Below are positions 59,611 through 64,000 of a stretch of DNA of 64,000 bases, one piece after another (positions within the stretch are counted from its first letter, which is position 1; each line of letters opens with the position of its first letter). A program made the translations under genes and the position numbers. The notes under the pieces are model-generated. The model ran no database searches. It worked only from the letters and a program-made list of their open reading frames with translations, and was not told the DNA's origin. This DNA is from QAMX01 sp964448855. GTDB lineage: Bacteria; Bacillota; Clostridia; Oscillospirales; QAMX01. Where the stretch lies: the NCBI GenBank assembly GCA_964448855.1, contig CAYUXI010000003.1, positions 62,001 through 126,000 of the forward strand. Reading direction: 5' to 3'.

Positions 59611-60201
59611 ATGAGAACGGCAACCATCGCACGCAAAACGGCGGAAACCGATATCGCACTCACACTGGCGCTCAATGGTACCGGCACAGCCACTATCGAG
59701 ACCGGCTGCGGCTTTTTGGATCATATGCTGACGCTCCTGGCGAGACATGGCCATTTCGATCTGAATGTGACCTGCCATGGCGATACGACGGTCGATTTTC
59801 ACCATACGGTCGAGGATGTCGGTATTGTGCTGGGTCAGGCGTTTACCAAAGCGCTGGGCGAAAAACGCGGCATTATCCGATACGGCCATATGATTCTGCC
59901 GATGGATGAGGCGCTGATTCTCTCTGCCGTTGATCTCTCCGGCCGGGCGGTGCTCTGCTGCGACCTGCAAATTCCCGTCGCAAAGGTGGGGGACTTCGAC
60001 ACCGAGCTGACGGAAGAGTTCTGGGCGGCCTTTGTCCGCGAAGTGGGCTGCGCGCTGCACATCAGACAGCTGGCCGGGAAAAATGCACACCATATCATCG
60101 AAGGCGTTTTCAAGTCGGTTGCGGTCGCGCTGAGACAGGCGGTGGCCATTGACCCGGAATTCAGCGATGTCATTCCGTCCACCAAAGGAGTGCTCGCATG
60201 A
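59611..60201 (+). CDS. hisB: Imidazoleglycerol-phosphate dehydratase
   Basis: Removes water from imidazoleglycerol phosphate using two manganese ions. The 196-residue product is the single-domain form, with GFLDHMLTLLARHGHFDL, DFHHTVEDVGIVLGQA and the repeat half AGKNAHHIIEGVFKS. The histidinol-phosphatase domain fused to HisB in enterobacteria is absent and no separate phosphatase gene is in this operon, so that step must be encoded elsewhere. Overlaps hisH by ATGA. Confidence 0.97.
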   Translation: MRTATIARKTAETDIALTLALNGTGTATIETGCGFLDHMLTLLARHGHFDLNVTCHGDTTVDFHHTVEDVGIVLGQAFTKALGEKRGIIRYGHMILPMDEALILSAVDLSGRAVLCCDLQIPVAKVGDFDTELTEEFWAAFVREVGCALHIRQLAGKNAHHIIEGVFKSVAVALRQAVAIDPEFSDVIPSTKGVLA

Positions 60202-60809
60202 TCGCAATCATTGACTACGGCGTCGGCAATCTGTTCTCACTGGGCAGCTCATTTCGAGCCATCGGCGCGGAGGTTACTGTGACCTCGGATCCGGCCACGA
60301 TTCATCAGGCCGACCGCATCATCCTGCCCGGCGTCGGCGCGTTCGGAGATGCGGCGGACAAGCTGCGCCGCTCCGGTATGGCCGATGTGCTGCTGACGGA
60401 AGCCGCTGTCGGGAAACCGATTTTGGGCATCTGCCTGGGTATGCAGCTGCTGTTTGAAGAAGCCTACGAATACGGACGACATCAGGGGCTGGGGCTGCTG
60501 AAAGGCTCCATTCGTCCGATCGCCGATATCATCCCGAAGGGTTACAAAATCCCGCAGATCGGCTGGAATGCGCTGCATATCACACGCGAAAGTCCACTCT
60601 TCCGCTGGATTCATGAGGGCGATTACGTCTACTTTGTCCACTCGTACTATGCGGCCGATTGCGAAGCGTCCGTCATTGCCACCACCGATTACGGCGCACC
60701 GGTCACGGCGGCCGTCGCAAACGGCAATATCTACGGCTGCCAGTTCCACCCTGAAAAAAGCGGCGGGGTTGGACTTGCAATCCTCCGTGCATTTTGTGAA
60801 ATGGAGTGA
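60198..60809 (+). CDS. hisH: Imidazole glycerol phosphate synthase, glutaminase subunit
   Basis: Supplies ammonia from glutamine to HisF. The 203-residue class I amidotransferase has IIDYGVGNLFSLGSSF, LPGVGAFGDAADKL, the nucleophile Cys in LGICLGMQLLFE (about residue 80), and the catalytic His-Glu pair in YGCQFHPEKSGGVGL. Adjacent to hisA and near hisF, its partner. Confidence 0.96.
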   Translation: MIAIIDYGVGNLFSLGSSFRAIGAEVTVTSDPATIHQADRIILPGVGAFGDAADKLRRSGMADVLLTEAAVGKPILGICLGMQLLFEEAYEYGRHQGLGLLKGSIRPIADIIPKGYKIPQIGWNALHITRESPLFRWIHEGDYVYFVHSYYAADCEASVIATTDYGAPVTAAVANGNIYGCQFHPEKSGGVGLAILRAFCEME

Positions 60810-60813
60810 AACG

Positions 60814-61527
60814 ATGCTTATATTTCCGGCAATCGATCTCTATGGCGGACAGGTGGTTCGCCTCTATCAAGGTGATTATGCGCAAATGACCGTCTACAGC
60901 GACAATCCGGTAGCAGTTGCCGGGCAGTTTGCTGCGTGCGGTGCCAAACAGATTCACATCGTTGATCTCGAAGGTGCCAAAAACGGAGACACCCCCAACC
61001 TCAAAACCGTCTGCGCAATCAAACAGCAGAGCGGCCTGTTCTGTGAAGTCGGCGGCGGTGTGCGCAGTCTGTCGGTTGTTGAACGCTATCTGTCCTCCGG
61101 CGTCGATCGCGTCATTCTCGGCACAGCCGCACTGAAGGATGAAGCGTTCCTCCGCGAAGCTGTCCGAGCATACGGCGGGAAAATTGCCGTCGGCGTTGAT
61201 CTGAAGGATGGCCGTGTCGCCGTGAAGGGCTGGACGGAAACGTCCAACGTAGACGCATTTGCATTCTGCGAACGGATGCAGAGCATCGGTGTTGAAACCA
61301 TCATTTGCACTGATATTTCCAAAGACGGCGCCATGCAGGGGTGCAATGTTTCGCTGTATCGTGAGCTGTCCGAACGCTTCCGGATGCAGATCATTGCCTC
61401 CGGCGGCGTGTCGTCGATCGATGATATCAAACGCCTCGCAGCGATGGACTGCTACGGAGCCATCATCGGAAAGGCATATTACACGGGCAGTATCGACCTG
61501 AAGGAAGCCATAGAGGTGGCAAGATGA
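60814..61527 (+). CDS. hisA: ProFAR isomerase
   Basis: Isomerises ProFAR to PRFAR. The 237-residue TIM barrel has FPAIDLYGGQVVRLYQGDY with the catalytic Asp, IHIVDLEGAKNGD, EVGGGVRSLSVVERYLSSG, VGVDLKDGRVAVKGW and ICTDISKDGAMQG with the second catalytic Asp, then IIASGGVSSIDDI. ATG at 60814 lies 4 bases after the hisH stop. Confidence 0.96.
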   Translation: MLIFPAIDLYGGQVVRLYQGDYAQMTVYSDNPVAVAGQFAACGAKQIHIVDLEGAKNGDTPNLKTVCAIKQQSGLFCEVGGGVRSLSVVERYLSSGVDRVILGTAALKDEAFLREAVRAYGGKIAVGVDLKDGRVAVKGWTETSNVDAFAFCERMQSIGVETIICTDISKDGAMQGCNVSLYRELSERFRMQIIASGGVSSIDDIKRLAAMDCYGAIIGKAYYTGSIDLKEAIEVAR

Positions 61528-62282
61528 TTACAAAACGAATTATCCCATGCCTGGACGTCAAGGACGGCCGGGTGGTCAAAGGGGTGAATTTCAAGGGGCT
61601 GAGCGATGTCTCGTCTCCGGTGGAACTCGCCGGATATTATACGGAGCAGGGCGCCGATGAGCTGGTTTTTTACGACATCACCGCATCGGCGGAGGGCAGG
61701 GAGCTGTTTACCGATATCCTCTGCGAGACGGCCAGACGCGTGTTTATTCCCTTGACCGTCGGCGGCGGCATCCAGACGGTTGCCGACTTTGACCGCGTCC
61801 TCAAATGCGGTGCCGACAAGGTCAGCGTCAATTCCGGCGCGATCCGAAACCCGTCGTTGATTCGGGAGGCGGCGCAGCTGTATGGGAACCAGTGTGTTGT
61901 GCTGTCGGTCGATATCAAACGCGTAGACGGCGTGTTCCGCGTCTTTGCCAAAGGCGGCCGGGAAAACACTGGAATGGAAGCCATTGACTGGATTCGGCGC
62001 TGCGTGGATGAGGGTGCCGGTGAGGTGGTCGTCAATTCCATCGATACCGACGGCGTGAAAAAAGGCTTCGACCTTGAAATGCTGGCCGCTGTTTGTGAGG
62101 CCGTGTCTGTGCCGGTCATTGCCTCCGGCGGTGCCGGCTGCGCTGAGGATTTTATTACCCTCTTCCAAACGCTCCCAAAAGTCGATGCCGGACTTGCCGC
62201 TTCCATCTTCCATTTTTCGGAGGTTGCCATCCCGGATTTGAAACAGCTCATGGCGCAGTATGCCATCCCCACACGCCTGTAA
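61524..62282 (+). CDS. hisF: Imidazole glycerol phosphate synthase, cyclase subunit
   Basis: Cyclises PRFAR with ammonia from HisH to IGP and AICAR; the AICAR links to the purine pathway (purH in this window). The 252-residue TIM barrel opens with KRIIPCLDVKDGRVVKGVNF (catalytic Asp11), and carries FYDITASAEGRE, VGGGIQTVADFDRVL, SIDTDGVKKGFDLE and IASGGAGCAEDFI. Overlaps hisA by ATGA. Confidence 0.97.
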   Translation: MITKRIIPCLDVKDGRVVKGVNFKGLSDVSSPVELAGYYTEQGADELVFYDITASAEGRELFTDILCETARRVFIPLTVGGGIQTVADFDRVLKCGADKVSVNSGAIRNPSLIREAAQLYGNQCVVLSVDIKRVDGVFRVFAKGGRENTGMEAIDWIRRCVDEGAGEVVVNSIDTDGVKKGFDLEMLAAVCEAVSVPVIASGGAGCAEDFITLFQTLPKVDAGLAASIFHFSEVAIPDLKQLMAQYAIPTRL

Positions 62283-62345
62283 AACGATCAACAGAACCGA
62301 CCGCCCAAGCGTGGTCGAACGATGCGGAAAGGAATGATCAGAACA

Positions 62346-62996
62346 ATGATCAAGATAGATGAACTGAAATTTGACCAGAACGGCCTGATTCCCGCCATTG
62401 TGGTGGATGCTGTCACCAAACAGGTTCTGACCCTGGCCTATATGAATCGCGAAAGTCTTCAGATTTCCATGGAAAAAGGCCTCACCTGCTTCTGGAGCCG
62501 TTCCCGCCAGCAGCTCTGGCTCAAAGGGGAGACGAGCGGACATTATCAGCACATCGTCTCCATTGACACCGACTGCGACAGGGATGCACTGGTGGTTAAG
62601 GTCGAACCGGACGGCCCGGCCTGTCACCTGGGGACAACGTCCTGCTTTGAGTATCCGGTCTGGCAGAGCGAGGAACGCGACGAATTCTCTCTGGAAATTC
62701 TCATGGAACTGATTCGCGGCCGAAAAGCGGAGAAAAAAGAAGGCTCCTATACCACCTATCTCTTTGAAAAAGGACTGGATAAAATCCTGAAAAAAGTCGG
62801 CGAAGAATGCACTGAGGTAATCATTGCGGGAAAAGCCGAGGACAAAAAGGAAACGATTTACGAGATTGCCGACCTGACGTACCATGTGATGGTGCTGATG
62901 ATCGAGGCGGGTATTTCGCTTGAAGATATTCACCGCGAACTGGCCTCCCGCCATGTCATTGACCATAAGGTCAAACAGGAAAAAATGACCCAGTAA
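62346..62996 (+). CDS. hisI: Bifunctional PR-AMP cyclohydrolase / PR-ATP pyrophosphatase
   Basis: Catalyses the second and third steps of histidine synthesis. The 216-residue product has HisI first (residues about 10-110: QVLTLAYMNRESL, CFWSRSRQQLWLKGETSG, zinc-binding DTDCDRDALVV and CHLGTTSCF) and HisE after it (about 120-205: SYTTYLFEKGLDKILKKVGE, EVIIAGKAEDK, ADLTYHVMVLM). ATG at 62346 is the likeliest start; in-frame ATG codons at 62322 and 62334 lie before or next to the AAAGGA site. Sixty-three bases separate it from hisF. Confidence 0.95.
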   Translation: MIKIDELKFDQNGLIPAIVVDAVTKQVLTLAYMNRESLQISMEKGLTCFWSRSRQQLWLKGETSGHYQHIVSIDTDCDRDALVVKVEPDGPACHLGTTSCFEYPVWQSEERDEFSLEILMELIRGRKAEKKEGSYTTYLFEKGLDKILKKVGEECTEVIIAGKAEDKKETIYEIADLTYHVMVLMIEAGISLEDIHRELASRHVIDHKVKQEKMTQ

Positions 62997-63126
62997 AGCG
63001 GTACACTCCGCCGACACCGTACACGGCTGCACACGCGTTGAACGACCAATGCGCCGGTTCGAACTGTCGGCAGCCGCAACCGGAACGCGCTCTGCGTGCT
63101 ACCGGACGGAGCCATCCGACACAAAG

Positions 63127-63162
63127 AGTCCGCACCTGAACCCTTTCAGGTGCGGACTTTTG
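63127..63162 (+). terminator. Terminator of the histidine operon
   Basis: A perfect 14-bp stem (63127-63140 with 63145-63158), 4-base loop and T run, 131 bases after the hisI stop. The DNA between them shows nothing except one half of the dyad seen at 53542 (CGCGTTGAACGA at 63034-63045). Confidence 0.92.
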
Positions 63163-63185
63163 TGTAGATCAACAGACAGAGAAGA

Positions 63186-63338
63186 TCAATCGCCCTTTTT
63201 CATCGCCGCGAGCTTCTCCTTGATGGCCAGACGAACGAACTCAGAAAGTGTCCAATTCTCTTCTTCACAGATGGCTTCGATGCGGTCTTTGTCTTTTTCA
63301 CTGATCCGTGTTTTTACATAGATGTTTTTGTTGGTCAT
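63186..63338 (-). CDS. Small ribbon-helix-helix-like protein
   Basis: A 50-residue protein with a short beta strand (IYVKTRIS) followed by two helices (EKDKDRIEAICEEEN and LSEFVRLAIKEKLAAM), the ribbon-helix-helix outline of small DNA-binding proteins such as Arc/CopG or antitoxins. The start at 63338 follows CAGGAGGTGAGCC, a strong site, which overlaps the stop of a tiny upstream frame. A close homologue is encoded at the right edge of the window next to a tRNA remnant, so this one may be a relic of the same kind of element. Confidence 0.75.
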   Translation of the reverse strand: MTNKNIYVKTRISEKDKDRIEAICEEENWTLSEFVRLAIKEKLAAMKKGD

Positions 63339-63342
63339 TGGC

Positions 63343-63429
63343 TCACCTCCTGTTGCGGTCCTTGATCGGCAGAACCCGATTGACAGCCAAGCATAAAATG
63401 ATGATGCCGTGCAAGATGTAGTCCAACAT
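63343..63429 (-). CDS. Possible 28-residue hydrophobic peptide
   Basis: An ATG-started frame immediately upstream of the RHH gene; its TGA lies inside the RHH ribosome site. The product MLDYILHGIIILCLAVNRVL plus a basic tail (PIKDRNRR) would make one membrane helix. The ribosome site before it is weak. It may be a small toxin-like or leader peptide, or chance. Confidence 0.3.
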   Translation of the reverse strand: MLDYILHGIIILCLAVNRVLPIKDRNRR

Positions 63430-63471
63430 TGATCTTGACGTTGAGCGGGGTTTGTGGGATATTTTTTTGTG

Positions 63472-63500
63472 GCACCTGAGGGTGGAGAGCCCTCAGGTGC
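63472..63500. repeat. Perfect inverted repeat within the small-gene region
   Basis: GCACCTGAGGG at 63472-63482 is repeated in reverse at 63490-63500 around 7 bases. There is no T run in the direction expected for termination on either strand. It ends a 52-codon minus-strand frame (63493-63651) whose only ATG overlaps a -10 box, so that frame is not called as a gene. Confidence 0.75.
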
Positions 63501-63649
63501 TGCGGCGGTCACTCGACAATTGCCTTTTAAGGCTGACGATCGCGGTGATCAGGCTGAATACGGTGGTGGCATATGTGAGCTTGTCGTCTCTTTTGCTGCC
63601 GCCGTAATTTTTTTCCGCTTGCTCAACCTCTACTCTCCTTTCTGTTGTC

Positions 63650-63678
63650 ATGATACCATATCCGTTTTTGGCTGTAAA
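63650..63678 (-). promoter_or_regulatory. Promoter reading toward the small RHH gene
   Basis: Minus-strand TTTACA (63673-63678) and TATCAT (63650-63655), 17-base spacing, with a TG dinucleotide extending the -10 box. The RHH gene lies about 300 bases downstream with a strong AAAGGAG site at 63628-63640 in between that has only a 25-codon TTG frame. Confidence 0.6.
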
Positions 63679-63784
63679 GCAAAATAACTGACAGCTGCGC
63701 GTGCCGCTCTAATTTTTTTGCCGTGCGAAGAAAGCAAAGCACTTGACCGTCAGCATTTTACATGGTTTGGCGGAGATGGAACAC

Positions 63785-63820
63785 AAAAAGCACCTTTGTC
63801 CGTAGACAAAGGTGCTTTTT
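63785..63820 (-). terminator. Terminator of the disrupted tRNA-Ser gene
   Basis: A perfect 16-bp stem (63785-63800 with 63805-63820) around a 4-base loop, with T-rich sequence following on the minus strand. It directly follows the tRNA-Ser 3-prime fragment, as expected for the original chromosomal tRNA terminator. Confidence 0.85.
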
Positions 63821-63821
63821 G

Positions 63822-63881
63822 TGGCGGAGAAGGTGGGATTTGAACCCACGTGCCGCTCATCGCGACAACACGATTTCCAAT
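63822..63881 (-). pseudogene. 3-prime remnant of tRNA-Ser (GGA), probable attachment site
   Basis: Sixty bases on the minus strand match a tRNA-Ser from the anticodon loop to the CCA end: loop TTGGAAA with half stem TCGTG, class II variable arm TGTCGC/GCGGCA, T arm GTGGG-TTCAAAT-CCCAC, acceptor half CTTCTCC and GCCA. The 5-prime half is missing; in its place lies the end of an RHH-like gene whose TAA overlaps the first base of the fragment. Tyrosine integrases commonly cross over in this part of tRNA genes, leaving such a fragment at the far edge of the integrated element. Confidence 0.85.
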
Positions 63882-64000
63882 TATGCGTTTTTTTCTATGG
63901 CTTTTAGCTTTTCTTTGATGGCTATTCGGATAAATTCGGACAGCGTGATTTCTTCCTTTTCGCAGATGGCTTCAATCCGCTCTTTGTCCTTTTCGCTGAT
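63881..64000 (-). CDS. Partial RHH-like protein gene at window edge
   Basis: The last 39 codons of a gene that starts beyond the window. The product ISEKDKERIEAICEKEEITL followed by SEFIRIAIKEKLKAIEKNA closely matches the RHH-like protein at 63186-63338. Its stop codon overlaps the tRNA-Ser remnant, so it is the outermost gene of the element to the right; proteins of this type often act as regulators in integrated elements. Confidence 0.75.
   Translation of the reverse strand: MSEKDKERIEAICEKEEITLSEFIRIAIKEKLKAIEKNA

Noticed and set aside
61479..63032. A 517-codon minus-strand frame across hisF and hisI
   Set aside because: Antisense shadow; hisF and hisIE motifs are complete on the plus strand.
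63493..63651. A 52-codon minus-strand frame with a membrane-like segment
   Set aside because: Its only ATG overlaps a -10 box, so the transcript would start after it, and no other start codon with a ribosome site exists in frame.

Overview
The window is chromosomal DNA of a low-to-mid GC-skewed anaerobic Firmicute of class Clostridia, most likely of the Oscillospiraceae/Ruminococcaceae group. The basis is: sigma-A promoters with near-consensus boxes at 16-18 bp spacing, strong AGGAGG-type ribosome sites, an electron-bifurcating NfnAB pair, clostridial conserved families (DUF4830-like, DUF6106-like), a SleB-type spore hydrolase, the acpS / NAD(P)HX dehydratase / lipoprotein / alr synteny, a domain-swapped GH3 beta-glucosidase of the Ruminococcus/Butyrivibrio kind, and a 52.5-53.2 kb array of hairpin repeats. 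Most of the window is core metabolism; no IS element, CRISPR array or complete prophage is visible.

Layout. 0-1.3 kb: rpsF-ssb-rpsR operon. 1.4-5.7 kb: a DRE-TIM synthase (candidate Re-citrate synthase), a GntR/FCD regulator with a perfect palindrome in the promoter leader, and a U32 (RlhA-like) protein. 5.7-14.2 kb: a CofE-like F420 ligase homologue, two tandem paralogous beta-helix proteins, a zinc-ribbon membrane protein, a permuted GH3 enzyme, and a CNNM/CBS transporter-like protein. 14.3-16.3 kb: small membrane proteins and a SleB-like hydrolase. 16.4-23.1 kb: sugar kinase-like protein, RlmB, a pseudo-P-type ATPase and an EF-G paralogue. 23.3-27 kb: DUF6106, AcpS, NnrD, a GerS/YdcC-position lipoprotein, Alr. 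27-33.1 kb (minus): purE-C-M-N-H-D, without purF. 33.4-36.1 kb: prfB (no frameshift site) and comM-like gene. 36.2-44.6 kb: a complete chorismate-Tyr/Phe operon (aroF, tyrA, aroB, aroA, aroC, pheA, aroE-aroK fusion, aroQ) preceded by an apparent aromatic leader peptide and terminator. 44.6-49 kb: YgiQ and NfnAB. 49.1-52.3 kb: a 1051-residue beta-helix lipoprotein. 52.4-53.5 kb: repeats and tRNA-Val. 53.6-55 kb: an unrecognised protein carrying an IIGGADGPTA segment. 55.2-63 kb: complete histidine operon led by a YerC/TrpR-like regulator. 63.1-64 kb: small RHH-like genes and the 3-prime remnant of a tRNA-Ser gene, which looks like the attachment-site edge of an integrated element continuing to the right of the window.

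The strongest new-looking items are the Tyr/Phe-rich leader peptide in front of the aro operon (ribosome-mediated attenuation in a Firmicute), the P-type ATPase relative that has lost all catalytic motifs, the tRNA-Ser att remnant, and the self-palindromic inverted repeats beside tRNA-Val. All functional statements rest on motif recognition by eye; no searches were run.
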